33,996 nt of DNA from Novacetimonas maltaceti (lineage in GTDB: Bacteria; Pseudomonadota; Alphaproteobacteria; Acetobacterales; Acetobacteraceae), in contig NZ_POTC01000033.1 in the NCBI RefSeq assembly GCF_002906255.1, positions 1 through 33,996 of the forward strand, read 5' to 3'. Below are positions 7,448 to 15,802 of this stretch, piece by piece. Each line of letters starts with the position of its first letter. Positions within the stretch are counted from its first letter, which is position 1. The notes below the pieces were generated by a model. The model was not told the DNA's origin, did no database searches, and saw nothing but the letters and a program-made list of their open reading frames with translations. Position numbers and translations under genes: made by a program.

Positions 7448-8243
7448 AAACGGCACCGTTGCCACCCGCAGGCGCGCCATGGTCGATTATGTGATGAACC
7501 GTGGCAATGTGGAAATTGATGAACTGGTCACGCGTTTTGAAACCAGTCGCATGACCGTCCACCGTGACCTGCAGGCCCTGTCGGCGCAGGGACTGCTGCG
7601 CCGGGTGCATGGCGGGGTGACCACCCTGCCCAATGGCATTGTCGAAAGCAGCATGCTGTACCGCAGGCGTCGCGCCATGCGTGAGAAGAAGGCCATCGCG
7701 GCGCTGGCGGCAGGCATGGTCGTGCCTGGCGATGTCATCGCGCTGGATGATTCGACCACCGTATGCTGCATGGTGGATCATCTGGCGGCGATGGGGCCCC
7801 TGACGGTGGTGACCAACAGCCTTGGCGTTGCCACCACAGTCGGGGCGATGCCCTCCATCAGCCTTATTGCCCTGGGGGGGCGGTATCATCCCACCTTTGA
7901 CGCATTTTTCGGGCTGATGTGCGAACAGGCGATCGGGGCGCTGCGGGTGGGGACCCTGTTCATGTCCGTATCCGCCATCCATGGCGTGAACGCCTATCAT
8001 CAGGAACAGGATATCGTAAAAGCCAAGCATGCGCTGATGCGCAGCGCGGACCGGCGCGTATTGATGGTCGACAGCACGAAGTTTGGCAGCAATGCGCTGA
8101 ACCGGTTGGCGGACCTGTGCGAATTCGACGTGGTGATAACCGATGATGGCCTTGATCCCGCAGTGGCGGACAGGCTGCTTGACCACGGCGTTACACTGCG
8201 GATGGCACGGCTGTCCGCCAGTGATGAAGTAAAACCTGAATAA
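7425..8243 (+). CDS. DeoR-family transcriptional regulator (second paralogue)
   Basis: A 272-residue repressor with an N-terminal winged helix-turn-helix (recognition helix SRMTVHRD, about residues 40-48) and a DeoRC sensor domain with LDDSTTV and DAFFGLMCEQ. The start at ATG 7425 has GGGAG eight bases upstream; the frame stays open much further upstream, but only inside the TIM gene. The 23-base overlap with the TIM gene implies translational coupling. A DeoR gene beside tpiA2 and rpiB is also the arrangement in Brucella and Rhizobium ery loci, which supports a role in sensing a tetrulose or tetrose phosphate. It shares much sequence with the regulator at 1094-1927, so cross-regulation of the two palindromic sites is plausible. 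Confidence 0.88.
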   Translation: MNMLHPAENGTVATRRRAMVDYVMNRGNVEIDELVTRFETSRMTVHRDLQALSAQGLLRRVHGGVTTLPNGIVESSMLYRRRRAMREKKAIAALAAGMVVPGDVIALDDSTTVCCMVDHLAAMGPLTVVTNSLGVATTVGAMPSISLIALGGRYHPTFDAFFGLMCEQAIGALRVGTLFMSVSAIHGVNAYHQEQDIVKAKHALMRSADRRVLMVDSTKFGSNALNRLADLCEFDVVITDDGLDPAVADRLLDHGVTLRMARLSASDEVKPE

Positions 8244-8276
8244 AAATACACTCCATTACCAGAATGGGAGGAAACG

Positions 8277-8759
8277 ATGCGTATAGCCATTGGTGGCGAC
8301 AGCGCCGGTAACGGCATGGCGGGAATGCTTGCGCAGTACCTGAAGGACCTGGGCGAGCATGAGGTGGTGGACATGTCCGTCCCGCCCGGCGGTGGCAGCG
8401 AACTGTATGCCACCCTGAGCGAGAGGGTGGGACAGGCCATCATGTCGGGGAAGTTCGACCGGGGGATCCTGTGTTGCGGCACCGGCATCGGGGTCTGTAT
8501 TTCGGCCAACAAGATACCCGGCATCCGCGCGGCCCTGACGCATGATACCTATTCCGCCGAACGGGCGGCCCTGTCCAATGATGCCCACATCATTACCATG
8601 GGCGCGCGTGTCATCGGGCCGGAAGTCGCCAAGAGCATCGTGAATGCGTGGCTGGCCTGCTCCTTCGACCCGAAGGGGCCGTCGGCCCGCAATGTGGCGG
8701 GCATTGATGCCCTGGGACAGAAATATGCCCATGGACAGCCCGCCGTCACCACCTGCTGA
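8277..8759 (+). CDS. RpiB-family isomerase, EryI/DerI-like (D-erythrulose-4-phosphate isomerase)
   Basis: A RpiB/LacAB isomerase of 160 residues, the normal family length. The catalytic cysteine is Cys67 in LCCGTGIG, followed by the conserved [12 protein letters not shown] and [15 protein letters not shown] blocks. The N-terminal motif reads GGDSAG, with serine at position 9 where ribose-5-phosphate isomerase B has histidine (SDHAG). This DSAG form is what I remember from EryI of Brucella and DerI of M. smegmatis, which make D-erythrose-4-phosphate from D-erythrulose-4-phosphate. A strong GGGAGG lies six bases before the ATG. The product enters the pentose-phosphate pathway. Confidence 0.85.
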   Translation: MRIAIGGDSAGNGMAGMLAQYLKDLGEHEVVDMSVPPGGGSELYATLSERVGQAIMSGKFDRGILCCGTGIGVCISANKIPGIRAALTHDTYSAERAALSNDAHIITMGARVIGPEVAKSIVNAWLACSFDPKGPSARNVAGIDALGQKYAHGQPAVTTC

Positions 8760-8811
8760 ACGATTGCTGCAGACGCGGCCGGATGACCGGTAAAGCGAAA
8801 GAACAATAAAA

Positions 8812-9732
8812 ATGAAAACAGCTTTTCTTCTTGCCACGGCCATCATGCTTGCGCCACTGGCGGCGCGGGCGGCGGATGATCATGCGCCATTGCGCTTCGT
8901 GCTGATCCCCAAGACGGTCCACCCATGGTTCGACAAGGTGAACACCGGCGCCCGTGCGGCGGCCGACCTGCTGGAAAAGACAACGGGGCGCAAGGTGGAA
9001 ATCGAATATCGCGCGCCCCAGACGGCCGATGTCTCGTCGCAGAACGATATCATCGAACGCGCGATCGCAACCCATCCCGACGGGCTGATCCTCGACCTGC
9101 TGGATGAGAAGGGCAACCACGCCACCATGCTTGAGGCCGTGGATGAAAAGGTGCCCATGACGGTGTTTGATTCCCTGCCGCCGGAGGGGATGGACATCAC
9201 GGCGGTGGGGGCCGATTTCTGCGAACAGGGCACGATCGCGGCACAGCGTCTGGCGGGACTGATCGGGGAAAAGGGCGAGGTCGCGATCATGATCGGCGTG
9301 CCGACCGCCCCGAACCATACCCGGCGCGCCGAATGTGAACGCGCGGCGTTCGCGAAGTATCCGCAGATCCGGGTGGTTGCGACCGGCATTGATAACGACA
9401 GTATCGAAACCGCGCAGAAACAGGCATCCGCCATCATGCAGGCCCATCCCGATCTTGTCGGATGGGTGGCATGTGACGCATCGGGACCGGTAGGGATCGG
9501 CCAGGCCATCCGCGAAAGCGGGCGCACGGGCAAGGTCAAGGAAGTGGGGCTGGACAACCTGAACGACATGATCCAGCTCATCCGTGACGGGGTGGCGGAT
9601 TCATCGGCATCCAGCCGGCCGGAAATGCAGGGCTACTGGGCGGTCATCGCCGCATGGCAGCAGGCGCTGGGACAGAAGACGCCCAAATACATAGACACCG
9701 GCATAGATGTCCTGACCAGGAAGAACATCTGA
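8812..9732 (+). CDS. Periplasmic sugar-binding protein of a CUT2 ABC importer
   Basis: A substrate-binding protein of 306 residues with a clear signal peptide (positive start, hydrophobic core LLATAIMLAPL, cleavage after ARAA near residue 22). The mature part is a Peripla_BP_4 (ribose-binding type) protein: LIPKTVHPWFDKV at the start, the hinge region around SQNDIIERAIATHPDGLIL, and a C-terminal GLDNLNDM. It is the first gene of a binding protein-ATPase-permease set, 27 bases before the ATPase. The ligand cannot be read from the sequence; a tetrulose or tetritol such as L-erythrulose or erythritol is inferred from the surrounding enzymes. Confidence 0.88.
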   Translation: MKTAFLLATAIMLAPLAARAADDHAPLRFVLIPKTVHPWFDKVNTGARAAADLLEKTTGRKVEIEYRAPQTADVSSQNDIIERAIATHPDGLILDLLDEKGNHATMLEAVDEKVPMTVFDSLPPEGMDITAVGADFCEQGTIAAQRLAGLIGEKGEVAIMIGVPTAPNHTRRAECERAAFAKYPQIRVVATGIDNDSIETAQKQASAIMQAHPDLVGWVACDASGPVGIGQAIRESGRTGKVKEVGLDNLNDMIQLIRDGVADSSASSRPEMQGYWAVIAAWQQALGQKTPKYIDTGIDVLTRKNI

Positions 9733-9759
9733 TTTCCCCACAGTGATGGAGTAACGATC

Positions 9760-11265
9760 ATGACGGTTCTCCACGTTTCATCCCTGCGCAAGACCTATCC
9801 CGGCGTTGTGGCGCTGGACCATGTCGACCTGACGCTGGAGGCGGGAAAGGTCCATATCCTTGCAGGGGAAAATGGCGCGGGAAAATCCACGCTGATCAAG
9901 GTGCTGACCGGCCTTGTCACCCCGGATGCTGGGCGTGTGGAAATAGAGGGCCACGATGCGCTGGCCGATCACACCCTGTTTGCCCGCGTGGCGTACGTGC
10001 CGCAGGAACTCAGCCTGTTTCCCACCATGACGGTCGCGGAAAACATGTTCATGCCCTTCGCCAAATCCGGTTTCGGGCGCATGACCGTGTCACGCGCGGC
10101 AATGGAGGCGGCGGCGCAGAAACTCATGACCCGCTTTGGCATGCATGCCAGTCCGGGGCAGAAGGTGGGACATATCAGCGTGCCCGACCAGCAGTTGCTG
10201 CAGATCGCGCGTGCGGCGGGGGCCGGGAATTTCCGGGTGCTGATCCTTGATGAGCCCACCTCGTCGCTGACATCGAGCGAGACGGAACACCTGTTTTCCA
10301 TCCTGCGCACGCTGCGTGACGAAGGGTGCGCGATCGTGTTCGTCTCGCACCGGATGGAGGAGATTTTCGCCCTGGGCGACACGGTCACCGTGCTGCGCAA
10401 CGGGCGCAGTGTGGGCACCCATCCCATGTCGGAACTGGACGAAGGCAGGCTGATCCGCCTCATGTCCGGCAACAGCGTGCAGCTTGACGAACGCTTCCAG
10501 CCCGCGGCCACGTCGGGGGCGGGGGATGTCATTGTCGATGTGGCGCACCTGTCCGGTCCCGGGTTCACGGACGCATCCTTCACCCTGCGCCGGGGCGAGA
10601 TACTGGGCTTTGCCGGACTGGTGGGGGCGGGGCGGTCCGAACTCATGCAGACCATGTTCGGCTACCACCACGCCACGGCGGGCCGGTGCGTGCTGGACGG
10701 GCATGAAATCCCGCGCGGCAGGCCGGACAGGGCTGTGGCGATGGGCATGCTCTACCTGCCTGAGGAAAGGCGGCATCACGGGATCTTCCCCCTGCTGAGC
10801 GTGCGCGAAAACATTGCCGTCTCCGTCATGAACCAGATCATGGGCGGTGGGGTCATTTCATCCGGTCGGGAACGGCGTGTGGTGGCGGACGCCATCGAGC
10901 GTTTCGATGTCCGCACGTCATCGGCGGAAAAGAAGATCATGTACCTGTCGGGCGGGAACCAGCAGAAGGCGATCATCGGGCGTGCCATGGCGCGCAGGCC
11001 GCGCGTGCTGATCTTTGATGAACCGACCAAGGGCATCGATATCGGCACGAAGTTCCAGATCTACCGCATCATGCAGCAACTGGCGGAGGAGGGGGTGGGC
11101 ATTATCCTCGTTTCCTCGGAAATGGCGGAACTGCAGCGCTGCGCCACCCGTATCATCACCATGCATTCCGGGCAGATCACCGGTTCGTTCGATCAGGCCA
11201 CGACCGACATCAATACACTTGTGGGCGCGATTATCGGCGCGCCGGAGGTTCGTCATGTCGCTTGA
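9760..11265 (+). CDS. CUT2 sugar ABC transporter ATPase (RbsA type, two ABC domains)
   Basis: A 501-residue protein with two fused ABC domains, as usual in ribose-type importers. Domain 1 has an intact Walker A (GENGAGKST, residues 36-44), a degenerate signature (SVPDQQ) and Walker B LILDEPTSSL. Domain 2 has the degenerate Walker A GLVGAGRSEL expected in this family, a good signature LSGGNQQK and LIFDEPTKGI. Domain 1 therefore supplies the usable ATP site together with the domain 2 signature. The stop overlaps the permease start by 11 bases. Confidence 0.93.
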   Translation: MTVLHVSSLRKTYPGVVALDHVDLTLEAGKVHILAGENGAGKSTLIKVLTGLVTPDAGRVEIEGHDALADHTLFARVAYVPQELSLFPTMTVAENMFMPFAKSGFGRMTVSRAAMEAAAQKLMTRFGMHASPGQKVGHISVPDQQLLQIARAAGAGNFRVLILDEPTSSLTSSETEHLFSILRTLRDEGCAIVFVSHRMEEIFALGDTVTVLRNGRSVGTHPMSELDEGRLIRLMSGNSVQLDERFQPAATSGAGDVIVDVAHLSGPGFTDASFTLRRGEILGFAGLVGAGRSELMQTMFGYHHATAGRCVLDGHEIPRGRPDRAVAMGMLYLPEERRHHGIFPLLSVRENIAVSVMNQIMGGGVISSGRERRVVADAIERFDVRTSSAEKKIMYLSGGNQQKAIIGRAMARRPRVLIFDEPTKGIDIGTKFQIYRIMQQLAEEGVGIILVSSEMAELQRCATRIITMHSGQITGSFDQATTDINTLVGAIIGAPEVRHVA

Positions 11266-12271
11266 AACCACATTCCCCACGACACCGCCCACCCCGCCGC
11301 GCCTGCCGCCCCTGCGCAGGCTGGCCGCACGGTGCATGCGCAACCCGCTGGGTGGCGTCATCGCGGCCCTTGTCCTGATCTTTGGCGTGTCATGCCTGCT
11401 GTCGCCGCATTTCCTGACCGGCTTCAACATGATGATCATGGCCCGCGCGCTGGCCTTTATCGGTCTGGTCACGATCGGACAGTCGATCCTGATGATCCTT
11501 GGCGAGCTTGACCTGTCGGTGGGCGCGATTGGCGGGCTTTCCGGTATTACGGGCGGCATGTTGATGGTGCAGGCCGGCCTGAACCCGTGGCTGTCGCTGG
11601 TGCTGTGCCTGCTGCTGGGGACGGCGTGCGGCATGCTCAACGGCGTGCTGATCACCCAGTTGCGGCTGCATTCGCTGGTGCTGACCATCGGCATGGCGGG
11701 TGTGTATGGCGGCGCGATCCTGGTGGCGACCAAGGGGGTGGCGATTACCGGCGTGCCTGTTGACATCTCCTTTCTGGGGCGTGGGCTGGTTTATGGCGTG
11801 CCGGTGCCCTTCCTGATCCTGCTGGCCTGCCTGGGGGTGGTGGCTTTTGTCATGGTACGCACGCCGGTCGGGCGTTACGTCTATGCCATCGGCAGCAATC
11901 CCGAAGCCGCCCGCATGCTGGGCCTGCGGGTGGATGCCATCCGTATCGCCGCCTTCGCCACTGCAGGCTTCCTGTCGGCGCTTGCCGGGATCCTGATGGT
12001 GGCGCGACTGGGCACGGCGCAGCCCTCCATTGGTGATACGTGGGTGCTGGCCCCCATTGCCGCCGCCGTCATCGGCGGCGTTGCGACCACGGGCGGACTG
12101 GGCAGTCCGGTGGGGGCGGTGCTGGGCGCCGTCATCATCGGCATGATCGAGAACATCATCGTGCTGTTCGGCATCTCGCCTTACTGGCAGTCGGTGGTCA
12201 GCGGCGGGATCGTCGTGCTGGCCATCTCCTTTGATTCCCTGGCGCGTCGCTATCTGCACCGTGAGGCGTAA
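11255..12271 (+). CDS. CUT2 sugar ABC transporter permease (RbsC type)
   Basis: A 338-residue inner-membrane permease with about nine to ten hydrophobic segments. The motif GELDLSVGAIGGLSG in the first third and SNPEAARMLG followed by GLRV in the second half are typical of BPD_transp_2 (RbsC/EryF-like) proteins. I chose ATG 11255 because GGAGG lies six bases upstream and it overlaps the ATPase stop in the usual manner; the frame is open further upstream only as a shadow of the ATPase. A proline-rich cytoplasmic N-terminus (residues 7-20) is slightly unusual. It completes the three-gene importer. Confidence 0.92.
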   Translation: MSLETTFPTTPPTPPRLPPLRRLAARCMRNPLGGVIAALVLIFGVSCLLSPHFLTGFNMMIMARALAFIGLVTIGQSILMILGELDLSVGAIGGLSGITGGMLMVQAGLNPWLSLVLCLLLGTACGMLNGVLITQLRLHSLVLTIGMAGVYGGAILVATKGVAITGVPVDISFLGRGLVYGVPVPFLILLACLGVVAFVMVRTPVGRYVYAIGSNPEAARMLGLRVDAIRIAAFATAGFLSALAGILMVARLGTAQPSIGDTWVLAPIAAAVIGGVATTGGLGSPVGAVLGAVIIGMIENIIVLFGISPYWQSVVSGGIVVLAISFDSLARRYLHREA

Positions 12272-12308
12272 AGCCCGGTCGCGACGTTTCCGCGTTAGCT
12301 GAGGATAT

Positions 12309-14105
12309 ATGCAAATGACCAGAATTTGCGGCAATGCTTCTGAATTCGCCCAATCCGCCCTGCATGGCTACAGCCTTGTCCACCGGGACCTCGTGCGCAT
12401 GGTGCGCGGCGGTGTGGTGCGCGCCAGGCCGGGACGGGCGGGCAAGGTGGCGGTGGTCGTCGGGGGCGGTTCAGGCCATTATCCCGCCTTTAACGGGTAT
12501 GTTGGCCCGGGCTTTGCCGATGCGGCGGTGGCCGGTGACATCTTTGCCTCGCCCTCCACGCAGGCCATCTATTCCGTGGCGCGCAGGGCCGAACGGGGCG
12601 GGGGGGTGATCCTCGGCTTCGGGAACTATGCGGGCGACGTGCTGAACTTCGGCATCGCGGCGGAGCGCCTGCGCCATGAAGGGATCGACACCCGCCTGCT
12701 GGCCACGACCGATGACGTGGCCAGCGCCGACGTGGGCGACATGGCCCGCAGGCGCGGCATCGCGGGCGACATGACGGTGTTCCGGATTGTCGGCGCCGCG
12801 GCGGAGGCGGGGCTGGACCTTGATGCGGTCGAGGCCGTGGGCCGGCGCGCCAACAGCCAGACCCGTACCTTTGGCGTGGCGTTTGAAGGCTGCACCCTGC
12901 CGGGGCAGTCTGACCTGCTGTTCCATGTGCCCACGAACCGCATGGCGCTCGGCCTTGGCGTGCATGGTGAACCGGGGATAGATGAACGGGATATTCCCCC
13001 TCCTGCGGAACTGGCGCATGTGCTGTTTGACCGCATCCTGGCGGAACTGCCCGATGACGCGCCGCGTCGGGTTGCCATCGTGCTCAACGGACTGGGCAGC
13101 ACCAAGCAGGAGGAACTGTTTGTCCTGTGGGAAGCGCTTTCGCCCCTGCTGGCGCAGGCGGGCCTGAGTGTCATTGCGCCGCTGGTGGGGGAATATGTGA
13201 CCAGCCTTGACATGGCGGGCTGTTCACTGACCATGACGTGGCTGGATGAGGAACTGGAACGCTACTGGCGCGCGCCGGTTGAAACGGCGGCCCTGCGCCA
13301 TGGGGGCATTACGGGTGAACCCGATGCCGCCAGCAGCGTGATGGAGGACGAGCCCCCGGTTGTCCATGCGCCCGCCGGCACCCGGGCCGGGCAGCGTGGC
13401 GGCCTGTGCGTGGCGGAAACCATGGCGCGACTGGCGCAGGCGCTGGCCGGGGCGGAGGGCGAACTGGGCCGCATTGATGCCGTCGCCGGGGATGGCGACC
13501 ACGGGCAGGGCATGGCCCGCGGGTCGGCAGCGGCGCATCAGGCCGCCCGTCAGGCGGCGCACGCCCGCGCGGGGGCCGCGACCGTGCTGGCGGCGGCGGC
13601 GGATGCCTGGGCCGACCGTGCGGGCGGCACGTCCGGCGCATTGTGGGGCGAAGGGCTGCGTGCCTTCAGCGCCGCGCTGGATGATGTCTCCGTGCCTGAT
13701 GCGGCGCAACTGGTGCACGGCGCCCGGCGCGCGATGGAACGCGTCATGCAACTCGGTCGGGCGCGGGTTGGTGACAAGACGCTCATGGACGCGCTGGTTC
13801 CCTTTGTCGAAACGCTGGAGCGTGAGTGCGACCGTGGGTGTACCCTGCCCGACGCATGGCAGGTGGCGGCGGATGTGGCGCAGAAGGCGGCGGACGCCAC
13901 CCGTGACCTGCTGCCCCGCCTGGGCCGTGCCCGCACCCATGGCACGCGCAGCCTGGGCCACCCGGATGCCGGGGCGCTGTCGCTTGCGCTGTGCCTGCGT
14001 GTGGTGGGGGAAGGGATGCCTGCGGGCGAACCCGTGCCTGTATCAATGCGCCCCATGGAGCATATGGGCGGAGAAAACCCGGTGTTGGGCGAGTTCCATT
14101 CCTGA
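12309..14105 (+). CDS. DhaK-DhaL fusion kinase (probable L-erythrulose or dihydroxyacetone kinase)
   Basis: A single-chain, ATP-dependent ketose kinase of 598 residues. The DhaK domain (about 5-335) has the substrate loop GGGSGHYPAF and the hemiaminal-forming His219 in GVHGEPG. The DhaL domain (about 390-590) has the magnesium-ATP motif GDGDHGQG. GAGGA lies at 12301-12305, three bases before ATG 12309 and nine before a second in-frame ATG at 12315, so the true start may be the latter. It ends the tetritol run, 37 bases after the importer. LerK and DerK of M. smegmatis, kinases for L- and D-erythrulose, belong to this family. Next to the EryH/EryI paralogues, phosphorylation of L-erythrulose is a reasonable guess; dihydroxyacetone is the main alternative. 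Confidence 0.82.
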   Translation: MQMTRICGNASEFAQSALHGYSLVHRDLVRMVRGGVVRARPGRAGKVAVVVGGGSGHYPAFNGYVGPGFADAAVAGDIFASPSTQAIYSVARRAERGGGVILGFGNYAGDVLNFGIAAERLRHEGIDTRLLATTDDVASADVGDMARRRGIAGDMTVFRIVGAAAEAGLDLDAVEAVGRRANSQTRTFGVAFEGCTLPGQSDLLFHVPTNRMALGLGVHGEPGIDERDIPPPAELAHVLFDRILAELPDDAPRRVAIVLNGLGSTKQEELFVLWEALSPLLAQAGLSVIAPLVGEYVTSLDMAGCSLTMTWLDEELERYWRAPVETAALRHGGITGEPDAASSVMEDEPPVVHAPAGTRAGQRGGLCVAETMARLAQALAGAEGELGRIDAVAGDGDHGQGMARGSAAAHQAARQAAHARAGAATVLAAAADAWADRAGGTSGALWGEGLRAFSAALDDVSVPDAAQLVHGARRAMERVMQLGRARVGDKTLMDALVPFVETLERECDRGCTLPDAWQVAADVAQKAADATRDLLPRLGRARTHGTRSLGHPDAGALSLALCLRVVGEGMPAGEPVPVSMRPMEHMGGENPVLGEFHS

Positions 14106-14112
14106 TCCCCGT

Positions 14113-14144
14113 CCTGCCCCGATGCCGTCATGCGTCGGGGCAGG
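14113..14144. terminator. Bidirectional terminator hairpin between converging genes
   Basis: Arms CCTGCCCCGA (14113-14122) and TCGGGGCAGG (14135-14144) form a perfect 10-bp GC-rich stem in the 46-base gap between the kinase stop and the VIT gene stop. Only a short T-run follows on the plus strand. Confidence 0.65.
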
Positions 14145-14151
14145 CGGGCCT

Positions 14152-14865
14152 TTATGCCTGCACGCCGAAGATCCGGCCAATCGCGGCCGTCACGGCCATC
14201 GCCATGACGCCCCAGAATATGACCCGCATCGCCGGACGCAACGGGGCCGCGCCCCCGGCACGCGCGCCCACCACCCCCAGCACCGCCAGGCCAGTCAGGG
14301 ATACGGCGGATACAGCCCATGACACCACGCCGGCAGGGGACAGGAGGGCCGCCAGCACAGGCAATATGGCGCCGGATGAGAACGCCCCGGCCGAGGCGAC
14401 GGCGGCCTGTACCGGACGTGCTGCGGTTGCCTCGGAAATACCGAGTTCGTCGCGGGCATGGGCGCCCAGTGCATCATGTTTCATGAGTTGCAGGGCAACC
14501 TTGCGTGCCAGCATGTCATCCAGGCCGCGCTGGCGGTATATGCTGGCGAGTTCGCGCACTTCGGCATCCCAACTGCTGCCAAGTTCCTTTTTTTCACGGG
14601 CAAGGTCGGCTTTTTCTGAATCCGCCTGCGAACTGACGGAAACGTATTCTCCCGCAGCCATGGACATGGCACCTGCAACCATGCTGGAAATGCCGGCCAG
14701 CAGGATGCTCCCCTGTGTCGCATGGGCGCTGGCGACACCAATGATCAGGCTGGATGTTGACAGGATTCCGTCATTCGCCCCCAGCACCGCCGCCCGCAGC
14801 CAGCCCAGTCGGGATGTCGCATGCATTTCCTTGGGGCGCGGTGCTGTCCTACTTTCCATATTCAT
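14152..14865 (-). CDS. VIT1/CCC1-family membrane protein (iron/manganese transporter)
   Basis: A 237-residue protein with five probable membrane segments, two near the N-terminus and three near the C-terminus, separated by a charged helical region (about 80-150). The motif LGANDGILSTSS and the following GVASA are diagnostic of the VIT1/CCC1 family of divalent metal (Fe2+/Mn2+) exporters or sequestration transporters; the charged middle is the usual metal-binding domain. The gene overlaps the end of the cytochrome b561 gene by 17 bases, so the two are co-expressed. The substrate is inferred from the family only. Confidence 0.88.
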   Translation of the reverse strand: MNMESRTAPRPKEMHATSRLGWLRAAVLGANDGILSTSSLIIGVASAHATQGSILLAGISSMVAGAMSMAAGEYVSVSSQADSEKADLAREKKELGSSWDAEVRELASIYRQRGLDDMLARKVALQLMKHDALGAHARDELGISEATAARPVQAAVASAGAFSSGAILPVLAALLSPAGVVSWAVSAVSLTGLAVLGVVGARAGGAAPLRPAMRVIFWGVMAMAVTAAIGRIFGVQA

Positions 14866-15430
14866 CAGATACAGTACCTTTTACCAGCATTCTCTGAAAA
14901 ACATCGTCCCGGAGAATGAAATAATGAAAACACGCGGCAAGGGCATGACCCGTGGCCAGTATGATGATCAGCCATCCGTTCCACTGGTGCAGCCAGTGCA
15001 GGAGACTTACCGTCGAGGCGGCAAACCTGCCGAAAGGGGGCGCAATCTGGATGGCGAGGAAGCTCATGTCCTGTCCATTGCCCCATCGCCACAGATAGCC
15101 AAGGAGGATCTCCAGCAGCACCAGGCCATACAGGCCATATTCCACACTGCGGGCCGCAACGGCATCAAGTCGGCGATCCGCAGCGCGGATATGGCGTCCC
15201 CAACCCATCCGCCACAGTAACCGCACGGGCATGAGCACGCTCAGGATGATGCCGAGCGTAAGATGTGTGACCACCAGTTGGTGATGCAGCGGGTTACGGA
15301 ACAGGCCCCACAGATTTGCTGTCGCGAACTGCAGCACGACAATGGCGGCACACCCCCAATGGAAAATGATCGTTGGCAGGTCATAGCGTGTCGGGGAAGG
15401 GCAGGATTTCTGTTCCATGTGGTGCAACAT
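14849..15430 (-). CDS. Cytochrome b561-family protein
   Basis: A 193-residue inner-membrane di-heme cytochrome b561 with four hydrophobic segments. Histidines in the expected places are His24 (IIFHWG), one in VVTHLTLG, one in LHQWNGW, and GHALAACFHY in the last segment. This family moves electrons between quinol and periplasmic acceptors or superoxide. It directly precedes and overlaps the VIT-family gene, which hints at a shared redox/metal role, for example reducing iron before transport; that is inference. Start choice is uncertain: ATG 15430 and ATG 15418 (giving MEQKSCP) are both possible and neither has a clear ribosome-binding site. Confidence 0.85.
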   Translation of the reverse strand: MLHHMEQKSCPSPTRYDLPTIIFHWGCAAIVVLQFATANLWGLFRNPLHHQLVVTHLTLGIILSVLMPVRLLWRMGWGRHIRAADRRLDAVAARSVEYGLYGLVLLEILLGYLWRWGNGQDMSFLAIQIAPPFGRFAASTVSLLHWLHQWNGWLIIILATGHALAACFHYFILRDDVFQRMLVKGTVSDEYGK

Positions 15431-15802
15431 ACAGGCCGAACATGACGCGAACCTGAACGATGGGCAGTTCCCCCTGCGAGAACCGGTTTGTCAGGTGTTT
15501 ATAAACTTTGGGGGGCATGATGCGGCATGCGGGCACAATGCCTGGGCCGGGGGATCGGTCGCGCCACGTCGGACGTGCGTGCACATGACTGCGCGCAGGG
15601 TGGCTTCGTGCAGGGCGACCCGTCGCGGCCAAGGTGCCGCATTGGTGATGCAGCCGTGTTCGGGGTGCCCGCCATCATGAATTCCAGGGAAGAAATTCGG
15701 AAATAAGACGATAATGTCACGTTTTTATAAAAAGTACCGAGATGCGTAATCGCAAGGGATATTCAGAATGTCACGTTGCTGTGCAACCCGAAGATCGCTT
15801 CG
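15431..15802. other. Gene-free stretch with AT-rich palindromes upstream of cytochrome b561
   Basis: I see no credible gene. Two short palindromes stand out in otherwise GC-rich DNA: GTTTATAAAC (15497-15506), about 65 bases upstream of the b561 start and a possible promoter element, and TTTTTATAAAAA (15722-15733). The rest is probably decayed porin sequence. Confidence 0.5.

Noticed and set aside
11015-11254. Upstream extension of the CUT2 permease
   Set aside because: It lies inside the ATPase gene and encodes an arginine/serine-rich shadow; ATG 11255 has GGAGG at the right distance.
13991-15220. 409-codon plus-strand frame covering the VIT and b561 genes
   Set aside because: Antisense to two genes with clear motifs; its translation has no domain and strongly biased composition.
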